NCBI RefSeq assembly: GCF_023898315.1
Contig: NC_064622.1
Span: 75,464,387 to 75,528,386 of the forward strand
DNA length: 64,000 bases
Reading direction: 5' to 3'
DNA from: Schistocerca nitens
Taxonomy: Eukaryota; Arthropoda; Insecta; Orthoptera; Acrididae
Numbering within the stretch: the stretch's first letter is position 1; every line of letters begins with the position of its first letter. The position numbers and the translations under genes were made by a program. Under the pieces are notes generated by a model. That model did not search any database. It was not told the DNA's origin and saw only the letters and a list, made by a program, of their open reading frames with translations. Below, one piece after another: positions 10,140 to 19,639 of the stretch.

Positions 10140-10815
10140 GAATTTGACAGAGCACTCAAACATTTAAGTCGAAAGAAATCCGGTGGATCGGACAACATTC
10201 TCTCAGAATTTTGAGTCCTGCGAGAGCCAGCCATGATGAAATTATTTCACCTGGTGTGCAAGATGTATGTATGACACAGAATGAAGGAAAACTGATAAAA
10301 CCCGACACTGGGGAAGAACAGTTTGCTTTCCGGAGAAAAGAATGAACATGCGAGCCAATTACTGACTCTGCTACTTATCTTAGAAGAGATGTTGAAGACA
10401 GGTAAACAGACTTGTAGAACATTTGTAGATTTAGAGAAAGGTATTCACATTGTTGACTGGAATGCTCTCTTTGGGAGCCGAAGTTTATTTACAACTTGTA
10501 TGGAGACCAGACGGCGATCATAAGAGTCGAAGGAAAATGGCTCTGAGCACTATGGGACTTAACATCTGAGGTCATCAGTCTCCTAGAACTTAGAACTACT
10601 TAAACCTAACCAACCTAAGGACATCACACACATCCATGCCCGAGGCAGGATTCGAACCTGCGACCGTAGCAGTCGCGCGGTTCCAGACTGAAGCGCCTAG
10701 AACCTCTCGGCCACCACGGCCGGCAGAGTCGAAGGACATGAAACGGAAGCAGTAGTTGAAGAGGGAATGAGGCAGAGTTGTAGCCTGTCCTCGATATCGT
10801 TCTGTCTGTACAGTA
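10140..10815 (+). pseudogene. RTE-like LINE reverse transcriptase relic
   Basis: Frames carry ALKHLSRKKSGGSDN (the KAxGxDN fingers motif), RTFVDLEKGIHIVDW (the AFVDLEKAFDxVxW palm motif) and, beyond the SINE at 10535-10724, RVEGHETEAVVEEGMRQSC (the GVRQGC motif). The order and wording are those of the RTE clade. Several frameshifts make it dead. It stops at the start of another SINE-like repeat near 10815. Confidence 0.7.
10535..10724 (-). mobile_element. tRNA-derived SINE, type 1
   Basis: Minus strand with GGATTCGAACCTGCGACC. The target duplication AGAGTCGAAGGA is perfect at 10523-10534 and 10725-10736. It splits the RTE relic exactly between codons of the GVRQGC-proximal segment. Confidence 0.95.
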
Positions 10816-11000
10816 AATAAATAAATGTCGTGTGACTAGGGCCTCCCGTCGGGTAGACCGTTCGCCGGGTGGGGATGAAATGATGATGACAAGGACAGCA
10901 CGACAACCAGTCACTGAGCGGAGAAAATCTCCGACCCGGCCGAGAATCGAACCCGGGCCCTTAGTATTGACATTCTGTCGCGCTGACCACTTTTTTTAGT
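10815..11000 (-). mobile_element. Another tRNA-like SINE family
   Basis: Plus-strand words GTCGTGTGACTAGGGCCTCC and CGTCGGGTAGACCGTTCGCC lie at the left, and GGCCGAGAATCGAACCCGGG then GTCGCGCTGACCACT at the right. The last part is the complement of a tRNA T-arm and B box, so the head points to the minus strand. I recall this as a widespread insect repeat. Boundaries are approximate and no clear target duplication was seen. Confidence 0.65.
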
Positions 11001-11275
11001 TTTTTGTTTTGTTTTTATTTTTTGTTATTTTAATGGGTTGTGAAACTGAATTGCATCTTGAAGACAATGTTAGAAAATTGTAATCCGAATAGATTACCGT
11101 GAAAATAACTCTCTCTATTATACTGTTGACTGCATTAACGGAACGCAAAATATTCTTCCATTAGAATATAAACAAAAATGAGAAAGAAACAAAAGTAAAA
11201 ATTAATAGAGGAAATTAAACTTCTTCAGTGATGCACATCTTATGCATTAGAATAGTTTTTCCCTACTATTCTTGT
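11001..11275. other. No gene recognised
   Basis: T-rich start (TTTTTTTAGTTTTTTG) then AT-rich sequence. Confidence 0.35.
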
Positions 11276-11422
11276 GCTGTGGCATGACTCCTGTTACTTT
11301 TTGGGTAAACATGCTTTCTCGGGGTTCTGTTGAGGCCTTCACGGCTACCGTATCGGCCCACGAAGTCCCCACCGTACTTCACCCTCAACAGCAATCCCCT
11401 ACTTTGTTCCGTCGATTTCATA

Positions 11423-12560
11423 TTATTTAGTTATTACCGAATGCCTTGTTTCTGAAACAAAATTTGCATCATATTCCCGAACTTCTTTTATATGGTCTTT
11501 GTTCCGGTATATTTTGAAGTATTCATCTTTCATATATTCTCGATATTCTTGTAGATTGTCATTGCCTTTGTTGTTGACAACGTAATTGACAAAATTTCCG
11601 AAAAGCCACAAGATGACACTGTTTTTTTGTGGTGGAAAGGAAACTTCTTCTGGGAAGAGTATATCGTGTAGTGTGATCTCTCTTCCATCGGTCCGTTTGA
11701 GAAAAGCGATTTGCAATACAGTGTCATTCCAAATATTCTTGGATACATTACAGATGAAGCGATGATTTAAGGAGTCCAAATTGTGACATTTTTGGCACAC
11801 ATTGGTTGCATGTAGTCCTATTGAATACAGTTTTTCATTGGTACTAATGATGTTGTTGACAACTCTATACTCTTCCGTAGTCAGTGTTTTGTTATTTATA
11901 TTAGTCCATATTTTTTCCCAATTTTTGTTGGGATACTTCAGCTGCATTTTATTTTGGTTTTCGCGTGATCGTAACTTCTCTACAATATGTTTACTTGTCC
12001 TCTTATTTTTGTCTGTTAAAATGCATGTCAAGTAGCTTAATTCTACATAAAAATCCTTAATATCCTTTAGGTTGTAATTTATGTTGTGAACATCTACTGG
12101 CGGCTGCATGCTTCCGGGTTTAAGAAGGTCAAATAGAGCGGCAGTTATGCTATTCGGCTGCGCCTCTTATAAGTTTTAGCGTTCTTTTAATGAAGAGGGC
12201 AGTGTTTTTCCTCCGAAGGTCTGTCAGCCCTAGGCCTCCGTTTTCGGTTCTTGATGTAGTCGTTCCTACTGCTACTCTAAACATATGGCCTTTGCATACC
12301 TATCGACAGACTGTGCTCATTATAGATTTCGCTATGTCTGGAGGTGTTGGTAAAATCTGAGCGACATATGCAGCTATCGAAAGAACTGCACAGTTCATTA
12401 GTGTAATTCTTTCCTTGATATTTAAGTCTCTCGTTTCATGCAGTATTAAGCTGCCTCTGATTTTTCCGAACACCTGTTTCCAATTATCAGCCGTTGTTCT
12501 TAATGGGGCAACTGTAAAAAGTTATGCTCAAAATAGTGTGACGGTCCACCCTGTTTGCCC
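11423..12560 (-). pseudogene. LINE thumb and C-terminal zf-RVT-like domain
   Basis: A 228-codon open frame (12109-11423) contains WEKIWTNINNKTLTTEEYRV and CQKCHNLDSLNHRFICNVSK, a Cys-X2-Cys...His...Cys arrangement like the zf-RVT domain of L1-type elements. Upstream, in shifted frames, there is GSLILHETRDLNIKERI and GGLGLTDLRRKNTALFIKR, the usual thumb-end motif. The C-terminal frame is surprisingly open for an element that is broken elsewhere. Confidence 0.72.
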
Positions 12561-12567
12561 ACGGTAG

Positions 12568-12687
12568 TTCAAATGGTTCAAATGGCTCTGATGACTATGG
12601 AACTTAACATCTATGGTCATCAGTCCCCTAGATCTTAGAACTACTTAAACCTAACTAATCTAAGGACATCACACAACACCCTGCCCT
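12568..12687 (-). mobile_element. Type 1 SINE, 5'-truncated
   Basis: Only the body is present on the minus strand: complements of GAGCCATTTGAACC, GGGGACTGATGACC and TTAGATTAGTTAGGTTTAAG. It stops before the tRNA-like head. A possible short target repeat CGGTAG lies at 12562-12567 and 12688-12693. Confidence 0.85.
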
Positions 12688-13803
12688 CGGTAGCTGCACA
12701 TTGTCAAGATCCTGTAAATTTAAAAAGGAACTTTTCGTTTCATTTATCCTGGCACCAGTTACCCTGCTATAAAGCAATAACTTGTCCGTCAACTGGGCAC
12801 AGTCATCATCGCTCCTTACTAGAACTCCCACATCGTCAGCGTATGCATTTGTAACCGTCTTCAGCCCAGCTATTGTTATGCCTTCTAAGGTTGTGTTCAA
12901 AAGCCGTAAAAGGGGTTCCAGAGAAACCACATAAAACATCGTGGACAGGGGACTTCCCTGAGGAACTCCACTAGATGTCAATACTTCATCAGTGTATTGT
13001 CCATTGATCGAGATTTTGGTTCGTATGCCTCTGACGATGATCATGAAAACCGCTAAGTTGCCATCATTCAAACCTATGTGTTTCAAGGTTCTGAACAGAT
13101 ATCCGTAGTTGACTCTGTCAAACGCTTTAGCAAAATCAATGAAGGCAATGCCTCCATTCGCTGACGATGATGAGAAAATAGAAATAATGTCTCGATATTC
13201 ACATACAGTCTTAAAAATGGTACGTCGGGGGAGACACGTCTGGTGGCGTCCAATGACTCTTTCTAAAATCGGTCCCATTCGTTCTTTAATTACACGTGCA
13301 ACTACCTTATAATCTGAGTTCATTAGACTGATCGGCCTCATTTTAGTAATATCTTTCGTGTCCGTACTCCTTCCCTTTGGAGGTAGTACAGTTACACTTT
13401 CCTTGAAAGCAGCAGGAATTTCCTCTCCCCTCAAGACGTCATTTACTACTTCCGTGAATTGGGAACTTATTAGGTGCCAAAAGGTCCTATAAAACTCCAC
13501 AGGCAGGCCGTCTGGGCCGGGAGACTTCCGTGAAGGTGAAGATTTGAGTATATCAAAAACCTCGTCATTCGTAATTTCTACCGTTAAAACTCTGTTCTCC
13601 TCCGCTGTAACAACTGTCTCTATTTCGGAGTTCTGTAAAAACTCTTGTACTGAGTTGTCGTCAGTAGCATTTCCAGAATATAATTGCTGAAAAAATCTAT
13701 GTGCTTCATTTAAAATATCCCTTTGTTCTGTCAGGACTCTGTTATCTTCCGTTCTGAGGCTGGCAATAAAATTTCTTCTTCTGTTTTTTGTGTGTTGTAT
13801 CAA
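12688..13803 (-). pseudogene. LINE reverse transcriptase, largely open
   Basis: A frame of about 370 codons contains the RT motifs in order: SPGPDGLPVEFYRTFW (fingers), MRPISLMNSDYKVVARVIKE, RHQTCLPRRTIFKTV, AFIDFAKAFDRVNYGYLF (palm A), SSGVPQGSPLSTMFYVVSLE (motif B) and NAYADDVGVLV (the catalytic YADD, intact). It ends inside the SINE. The RT core looks catalytically complete, yet the element is cut by insertions and frameshifts elsewhere. The start is probably internal, because the linker frame lies upstream at 13912-14298. Confidence 0.85.
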
Positions 13804-13911
13804 GTGGTAGATGGAGGTGTTTTCTGTCTCACCGTCGTTCTAGTGTGTGATTTTATTTCTGATCCCTCCAAATGTACCCTCTTGATACTTATCATTTTGG
13901 CTTTAACGTTT

Positions 13912-14298
13912 TTAATATTGATAAAGACATCTTGAGACATTGGTTGGTTGGTCGTAAAGGTCTCTTAAGCAAGAGTAGTAAAACTCCATTGTGTGTGTTG
14001 ACAACATTGCCCTTTCTTTGGCGTAAGATATCAGCGCTGCTCTTAGCGTTTTCTTAGCGGCCATAGTCCACCATTCAATAGTTGTTCTATATTTAGTACG
14101 CATCCTTAAAACAGACTGCCAAGTTTCTTGCATCTTTAAAGCTGGAGCGTTTTCAGAGAGGGTATTGATATTTAATTTCCATAGTGGGCGACCCCAATAT
14201 GTCTTTTGCCCGGTTAATTTGATGCTGCACCTCACTCCGAGGTGGTCAGAGAAGGCAGCTGGTATCACGTCGGTACTACTGACTTTGGTGGCTCAAGT
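13912..14298 (-). pseudogene. LINE endonuclease end and linker
   Basis: Contains VIPAAFSDHLGVRCSIKL, where SDHLGV is the endonuclease SDH motif, then GRPLWKLNINTL and a helical linker. It is separated from the RT frame by a frameshift near 13900-13810, and its upstream continuation is at 16070-16249 beyond the composite insertion. One in-frame stop lies between VTPT and ATKVSSTD. Confidence 0.75.
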
Positions 14299-14300
14299 GG

Positions 14301-14729
14301 GGGTGACGTACATCTACATCTACATCTACATCTATACTCCGCGAGCCACCTTACGGTGTGTGGCGGAGGGTACTTATTGTACCACTATCTGATCCCCCCT
14401 TCCCTGTTCCATTCACGAATTGTGCGTGGGAAGAACGACTGCTTGTAAGTCTCCGTATTTGCTCTAATTTCTCGGATCTTTTCGTTGTGATCATTACGCG
14501 AGATATATGTGGGCGGTAGTAATATGTTGCCCATCTCTTACCGGAATGTGCTCTCTCGTAATTTCGATAATAAACCTCTCCGTATTGCGTAACGCCTTTC
14601 TTGAAGTGTCCTCCACTGGAGCTTGTTCAGCATCTCCGTAACGCTCTCGCGCTGACTAAATGTCCCCATGACGAATCGCGCTGCTTTTCGCTGGATCATG
14701 TCTATCTCTTCTATTAATCCAACCTGGTA
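14301..14729 (-). mobile_element. CR1-like LINE 3' fragment, young copy
   Basis: A (TACATC)n tail at the left end, then GCGAGCCACCTTACGGTG. Minus-strand codons include IQRKAARFVMGTFSQRESVT and KLQWRTLQERRYAIRRGLLS. By eye it differs from the copy at 54334-54760 at only about four positions over about 420 bases. The fragment stops at 14729, exactly where the mariner-like element starts, so its true 5' end cannot be told apart from the transposon junction. Confidence 0.88.
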
Positions 14730-14761
14730 CAGGGTTATTACAAATGATTGAAGCGATTTCA
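14730..14761 (+). repeat. Left terminal inverted repeat of the mariner-like element
   Basis: Begins CAGGGTTATTACAAATGATT directly after a TA. It is the inverted partner of 16036-16067, with 30 of 32 positions matching. Confidence 0.95.
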
Positions 14762-14846
14762 CAGCTCTACAATAACTTTATTATTTGAGATATTTTCACA
14801 ATGCTTTGCACACACATACAAAAACTCAAAAAGTTTTTTTAGGCAT

Positions 14847-15896
14847 TCACAAATGTTCGATATGTGCCCCTTTAGTGATTCGGCAGACATCAAGCCGATA
14901 ATCAAGTTCCTCCCACACTCGGCGCATCATGTCCCCATCAATGAGTTCGAAAGCATCGTTGATGCGAGCTCTCAGTTCTGGCACGTTTCTTGGTAGAGGT
15001 TTAAACATTGAATCTTTCACATAACCCCACAGAAAGAAATCGCATGGGGTTAAGTTGGGAGAGCGTGGAGGCCATGACATGAATTGCTGATTATGATCTC
15101 CACCACGACCGATCCATCGGTTTTCCAATCTCCTGTTTAAGAAATGCCGAACATCGTGATGGAAGTGCGGTGGAGCACCATCCTGTTGAAAGATGAAGTC
15201 GGCGCTGTCGGTCTCCAGTTGTGGCATGAGCCAATTTTCCAGCATGTCCAGATACACGTGTCCTGTAACGTTTTTTTCGCAGAAGAAAAAGGGGCCGTAA
15301 ACTTTAAACCGTGAGATTGCACAAAACACGTTAACTTTTGCTGAATTGCGAATTTGCTGCACGAATGCGTGAGATTTCTCTACCGCCCAGATTCGCACAT
15401 TGTGTCTGTTCACTTCACCATTAAGAAAAAATGTTGCTTCATCACTGAAAACAAGTTTCGCACTGAACGCATCCTCTTCCATGAGCTGTTGCAACCGCGC
15501 CGAAAATTCAAAGCGTTTGAATTTGTCATCGGGTGTCAAGGCTTGTAGCAATTGTAAACGGTAAGGCTTCTTCTTTAGCCTTTTCCGTAAGATTTTCCAA
15601 ACCGTCGGCTGTGGTACGTTTAGCTCCCTGCTTGCTTTATTCGTCGACTTCCGCGGGCTACGCGTGAAACTTGCCCGCACGCGTTCAGCCGTTTCTTCGC
15701 TCACTGCAGGCCGACCCGTTAATTTCCCCTTACATAGGCATCCAGAAGCTTTAAACTGCGCATACCATCGCCCAATGGAGTTAGCAGTTGGCGGATCTTT
15801 GTTGAACTTCGTCCTGAAGTGTCGTTGCACTGTTATGACTGACTGATGTGAGTGCATTTCAAGCACGACATACGCTTTCTCGGCTCCTGTCGCCAT
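14847..15896 (-). CDS. Mariner-like transposase, intact
   Basis: 349 codons from a genuine ATG (CAT on the plus strand at 15894-15896) with no internal stop. It would cut and paste its own element by binding the terminal repeats. The N-terminus (about residues 1-110) has two helix-turn-helix-like parts, with SIGRWYAQFKASG in the first and STNKASRELNVPQPTVWKIL in the second, joined by GRPAVSEET. The catalytic core has LVFSDEATFF (first Asp), IFQQDGAPPHFHHDV (second Asp) and SPNLTPCDFFLWGY (third Asp). By my count 46 residues separate the second and third Asp, against 34 in classic mariner. The nearest named relatives I know with long spacing are DD41D (rosa-type) elements. The C-terminus lies about 120 bp inside the left repeat. 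Confidence 0.93.
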   Translation of the reverse strand: MATGAEKAYVVLEMHSHQSVITVQRHFRTKFNKDPPTANSIGRWYAQFKASGCLCKGKLTGRPAVSEETAERVRASFTRSPRKSTNKASRELNVPQPTVWKILRKRLKKKPYRLQLLQALTPDDKFKRFEFSARLQQLMEEDAFSAKLVFSDEATFFLNGEVNRHNVRIWAVEKSHAFVQQIRNSAKVNVFCAISRFKVYGPFFFCEKNVTGHVYLDMLENWLMPQLETDSADFIFQQDGAPPHFHHDVRHFLNRRLENRWIGRGGDHNQQFMSWPPRSPNLTPCDFFLWGYVKDSMFKPLPRNVPELRARINDAFELIDGDMMRRVWEELDYRLDVCRITKGAHIEHL

Positions 15897-16035
15897 TTTG
15901 TCTCACTGCGCTCTCGAGCGCTCTGGCGGCAGAAACCTGAAGTGCGGCTTCAGCGGAACAAAACTTTATGAGTTTTTCTACGTATCTGTAGTGTGTCGTG
16001 ACCATATGTCAATGAATGGAGCTACAGTGAATTTA

Positions 16036-16067
16036 TGAAATCGCTTCAATCCTTTGTAATAGCCCTG
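16036..16067 (-). repeat. Right terminal inverted repeat of the mariner-like element
   Basis: Ends GTAATAGCCCTG immediately before the TA at 16068-16069. Inverted copy of 14730-14761. Confidence 0.95.
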
Positions 16068-16069
16068 TA

Positions 16070-16249
16070 TATTCCGTCGATTCTACTCTGCGTAGCACCA
16101 GTGATATATGTGAAGCGAACCAGCGTCGGATATTTCATTTCCCACTCGTCAAACCACTTCATGTTGGTGAACCAGTCAGTTACCGGGGGCGGACGGTCTG
16201 TACAGTGAGCAAGCAGTAAAGTAATTTTGGAAGGAGAGTTAAAGTTCAA
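16070..16249 (-). pseudogene. LINE endonuclease fragment
   Basis: The frame contains LLAHCTDRPPPVTDWFTNM, FTYITGATQSRIDGIY. The SRIDGIY block is the R-I-D-x-I-Y motif of APE-type LINE endonucleases. The frame runs into the mariner terminal repeat and resumes at 14298. Nothing of the endonuclease N-terminus is seen upstream; the next sequence is an unrelated RTE relic. Confidence 0.8.
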
Positions 16250-16257
16250 GGAGACTG

Positions 16258-16900
16258 AACAAACATTCTGATGCTTGCCGATGACACTGCGATTCTGTCA
16301 GAGACAGCAAAGGACTTGCAAGAGCAGCTGAACGAAATCGATAGTCTCTTCAAAAGAGGCTGTAAGACGAATATCAACAAAAATAATACGTAGAATTTAG
16401 TCGATTTAAATCAAGCAATCCTGAGGGAATTAGATTACTAAACGGGACAAAAAAACTAATACATGAGTTTTAACATTTGTGTAGCAAAACAGCTGATGGT
16501 GGCCGAATTAGAGATGACATAAAATGCGAACTGGCTACAGCAAGAAATCATCTCTGAAAAACATGGCTTTGTTAACTTCCAGTACGAATATAACTGTTAA
16601 GAAGTCTTTTTTGAAGGTATTTGTCCTTGTACGGAAGTGAAAGGTGGGCGATAAGCAATTCGGACAAGAAGAAAATAGCACTTGGAAAGTTCGGTGAATT
16701 CATACAGTAACTAACAATTACGTAATGAATCGAACTGGGGCTAACAATTACGTAATGAATCGAATTGGGGAGTAACAAAATTTGTGGACGGCACAAACTA
16801 TAGAGGGCTTTGCTGATGCCAATAGATGTGTTTTTCGGTAGTTATGGAGAGATGAAGAGTGCTGCACAAGACAGAACAGCGTGTAGAGCTGCATCAGACC
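16258..16900 (+). pseudogene. RTE-like LINE relic (RT palm to C-terminus)
   Basis: Begins ADDTAILSETAKDLQEQLNE, the RTE palm motif, and continues with degenerate copies of the KxNINKxxT and NxxVxNRIGE blocks found intact at 45514-46308. Stops and frameshifts are frequent. It contains a 30-bp tandem duplication at 16711-16770. Confidence 0.75.
16711..16770. repeat. 30-bp tandem duplication
   Basis: CTAACAATTACGTAATGAAT followed by CGAAYTGGGG occurs twice head to tail (16711-16740 and 16741-16770) with one mismatch. It lies inside the RTE relic. Confidence 0.97.
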
Positions 16901-17459
16901 ATTTTTCAGATGGAACACTAGAACAACAGCAGCGATACAGGAGCATTAACTAAATAATGTTTGTAAAATATGCGATTGTGACCCTCGCGTTTGGCTGAAT
17001 ATGGTGTTACTTGCAACTGGTATCAGAACTCATTTTTGAAATATTAAAAGCATTTTTTCGGTAGGTTTGCAACAAATGAACAACCTATCAGCCTAAAAGT
17101 TAGATTCTGTTTTGACGAAATCGATACAATCTCTATCGAGTCTGTCAGTACAGAATCTTTTGGCCGGTGGTTTGGCTGCAATTCTACTGGAAAAAAAGCT
17201 TTTAATATTTCCTAAAATCACAAACACTATTACGCACAATATTTCTGATAACGCCATTCGAGAATTATTGAAGAGTGAAGTAAGGAGATGGAAAGCTTAT
17301 TAGCCAAGGGGTGAAAGGTGTTCAGTTAGAAGAACAAGATTGTCACATAGCATTAAACAGCCTTAAACCACATCAGATACCTGCGTTATATTAAAAATTA
17401 GCTATTCTATTTGCTAACCATGTACTTTTTGCCCTCCAGATAACATTTCTAAGCATCTT
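16901..17459. other. No gene recognised
   Basis: AT-rich, no recognised repeat. A 63-codon frame at 17112-17303 has no recognisable motif and is probably chance. Confidence 0.35.
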
Positions 17460-17772
17460 GCAATGTTGCTGTTGTTGTCTTCAGTCCACAGACTGGATTG
17501 ATGCAGCTCTCCATGCTACTCTATCCTACACAAGCCTCTTCATCTCCGAGTAACCACTGCAAACTACGTCCCTCTGAATCTGCTGAGAGTATTCACCTCT
17601 TAGTCTCCCTCTACGATTTTTACCCACCGCGCTTACCACCAATACTAAACTGGTGATCCCTTGATGCCTCAGAACGAGTCCTACCAGTCGATCCCTTCTT
17701 CAAGTTGTGACACAAATTCCTGTCCTCCCCAGTGCTATTCGGTACCTCCGGTACGTGATCTACTTATCTAAT

Positions 17773-17949
17773 GAAATGGTTGAAATGGCTCTGAGCACTA
17801 TGGGACTTAACAGCTGAGGTCATCAGTCCCCTAAAACTTAAAACTACTTAAACCTAACTAACCTGAGGACAACACACACATCCATGCCCGAGGCAGGTCG
17901 CGCGATTCCAGACTGAAGCGCCTAGAACCGCTCGGCCACACCGACCGGC
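17773..17949 (-). mobile_element. Type 1 SINE with a deletion in the head
   Basis: Minus strand. The target duplication ACTTATCTAAT is perfect at 17762-17772 and 17950-17960. About 18 bases around the T-arm/B box are missing (GCCCGAGGCAGG runs directly into TCGCGCGATTCC), so the copy lacks its B box. Confidence 0.93.
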
Positions 17950-18221
17950 ACTTATCTAATCGTCAGCATTCTTCTGTAGCAAGACATTCCAAAAGCTTCT
18001 ATTCTCTTCTTGTCTAAACTGTTTATCGTCCATGTTTCACATCCATACATGGCTACACTCCATAGAAATAGTTTCATAAAAGACTTCCTGACACTTATAT
18101 CTATACTCAATGTTAACAAATTTCTCCTCTACAGAAACGCTTTCCTTGCCATCGCGAATCAACATTTTATATCCTCTCTACTTCGATCATCCTTAGTAAT
18201 TTTTCTGCCCTAATAGTAGAA

Positions 18222-18635
18222 CTAAACTACTACTTTAAGTGTCTCTCTTCCTAATATAATTTCCTGAGCGTCGCCTGATTTAATTCTACTACATTCCATT
18301 ATCCTCGTTTTGCTTTTGTTGATGTTCATCTTATAGTCTCCTTTCAAGACACTGTCCATTCCGTTCAACTGTTCTTCCAAGTCCTTTGCTGCCTCCAACA
18401 GAATTACAGTGTCATCGGGAAAGCTCAAAGTTTTTATTTCTTCTCCCTGAATTTTAATTCCTAGTCCAAATTTTTCTTTGGTTTCCTTTACTGCTTGTTC
18501 AGTGTACAGATTGAATAACACGTTGTAATACTGTTTTTGTAATGGTCTGCTGCAGCTCGATTGTGACTGCTTCTGACATTCTGATATAATTCCCTCTTCG
18601 TTCTCACTGATATTCTTATCCGCCTGATCAGCCAC
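18222..18635 (-). pseudogene. RTE reverse transcriptase palm/thumb fragment
   Basis: 137-codon open stretch within the RTE copy: VLFNLYTEQAVKETKEKFGL, the FPDD-containing palm strand and the NINKSKTRIMECSRIKSGD thumb. It starts at an internal codon and ends at a frameshift, so it is a fragment and not a complete gene. Confidence 0.8.
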
Positions 18636-18640
18636 CCAGG

Positions 18641-19639
18641 CTACCTGTCGAGATATTGTGTATAGAATGGAAACAACAACCCAGTGAACACCTGGAAGCC
18701 ATACTCTTAAATAAAATGCTGGATTACGAAGAATTTTATTTCCTTATGTAGGCTTCAACTAAGACGTACTACGAACTGAGATCGACAGTGGCCCTCGTAA
18801 CAGTCTTTCTTAGTATAAACAGGTTTCCGCTACTCTGGTACGGCCCATCGGTGGTCGGGCAGGTTCCTCGCTGCAGACGCGAGCTGCGCTCTCCACTTGA
18901 GCCGAGGGAACTTGATTTCAATGTACTCGGCTGACATAAGATGGCCGAGCAGCGTGTTCCATCGAATGCGGCGTCTCGCGGAGCGAATACCCTCCAATAA
19001 ACTTGACGTTGGGATATTATAAGTTCATGCTTCTCTCGTGTTAGCTATGCTAAGTCTGATTGGCGTCATCAAAGGAGCCAGCAGAGGGCTTGGGAGCAGT
19101 ACGGTGGCACATGAAGAAAAACACGTTTCCGCGGGGCGCGGCGCGAGTGGTTAATATGCACCGTCGGCCGATTACCGGCGAGGACCGCTGCTCCGGCGAG
19201 CCGTGGCGTAAGCGAAACCGACAGGGGATGCTGCAGCCCCGGCGCATAGTCTCGCGTACCAGCTGCTGCCTTGTAGCGGGTTAGTCATGGAGTGAAATGT
19301 TTAATCTTTCAAAATGTCGTCTTACATTGGTCGAGACACACATGTAGTAGATGACTACTGTGTACGTAGATTACTATAGAGCCATGGTAGCCGAGCTTCA
19401 CGTGGGAACTCGCGACGTAAACAAACGCCTTACAAAAGCGTGTCAGCAGGTTTCGATTTGTGGAGCTATCTTGCGCTACGTCGCTTTCGAGCAACATGCT
19501 TGCCTACTGGACAGGGATAACAGTACTGATGGCATAACAGCCTACGCTAATGATCTGTTAGTCTCAGAAAACACGAAATGAAGTTTCGAGAGCTAAAGAA
19601 GTAAAATAGCAAACGTTCAAAGTGTGGTGCAAAGCTAAC
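18641..19639. other. No gene; GC-rich patch at about 18820-19290
   Basis: Between about 18820 and 19290 the base composition is much more GC/CpG-rich (words such as GCGGGGCGCGGCGCGAG, CCGGCGAGGACC) than on either side. Frames of 60-75 codons exist on both strands without a recognisable domain. No repeat family recognised. Confidence 0.4.

Larger units (their letters stand above)
14730..16067 (-). mobile_element. Mariner-like DNA transposon, essentially complete
   Basis: 1338 bp bounded by TA dinucleotides (14728-14729 and 16068-16069). Terminal inverted repeats of 32 bp at 14730-14761 and 16036-16067 start CAGGGYTATTACAAA and differ at two positions. A single intact transposase frame is on the minus strand. 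It lies within the older L1/Tx1-like LINE and at the end of the CR1-like fragment. Confidence 0.95.
11276..16250 (-). mobile_element. Old L1/Tx1-like LINE, interrupted three times
   Basis: On the minus strand the order is endonuclease (16249-16070), linker (14298-13912), reverse transcriptase (13803-12688), then thumb/zinc-finger C-terminus (12560-11423). Later insertions are the SINE at 12568-12687 and the composite of a CR1-like fragment (14301-14729) plus a mariner-like transposon (14730-16067). Removing the composite brings SRIDGIY next to VTPT in the endonuclease frame. The 5' end is lost inside the endonuclease. The clade assignment rests on SPGPDGLPVEFYRTFW-style wording and the C-terminal Cys/His region. 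Confidence 0.75.
17460..18640 (-). mobile_element. RTE-like LINE 3' half, 5'-truncated, with a SINE inside
   Basis: The 3' tail is at the left (complement of an AACAACAGCAACATTG-like tail; plus strand TGTTGCTGTTGTTGTC). Minus-strand frames hold the RTE C-terminus, for example 18635-18222 with FPDDTVILLEAAKDLEEQLN, SVLKGDYKMNINKSKTRIME and RIKSGDAQEI. The palm box reads FPDD, not FADD. It is split by the SINE at 17773-17949. It resembles the RTE copy at 45514-46308 strongly but carries more mutations. Confidence 0.85.

Noticed and set aside
13109-13312. Short plus-strand frames at 13109-13312 and 13723-14057
   Set aside because: Antisense shadows of the L1/Tx1-like reverse transcriptase.
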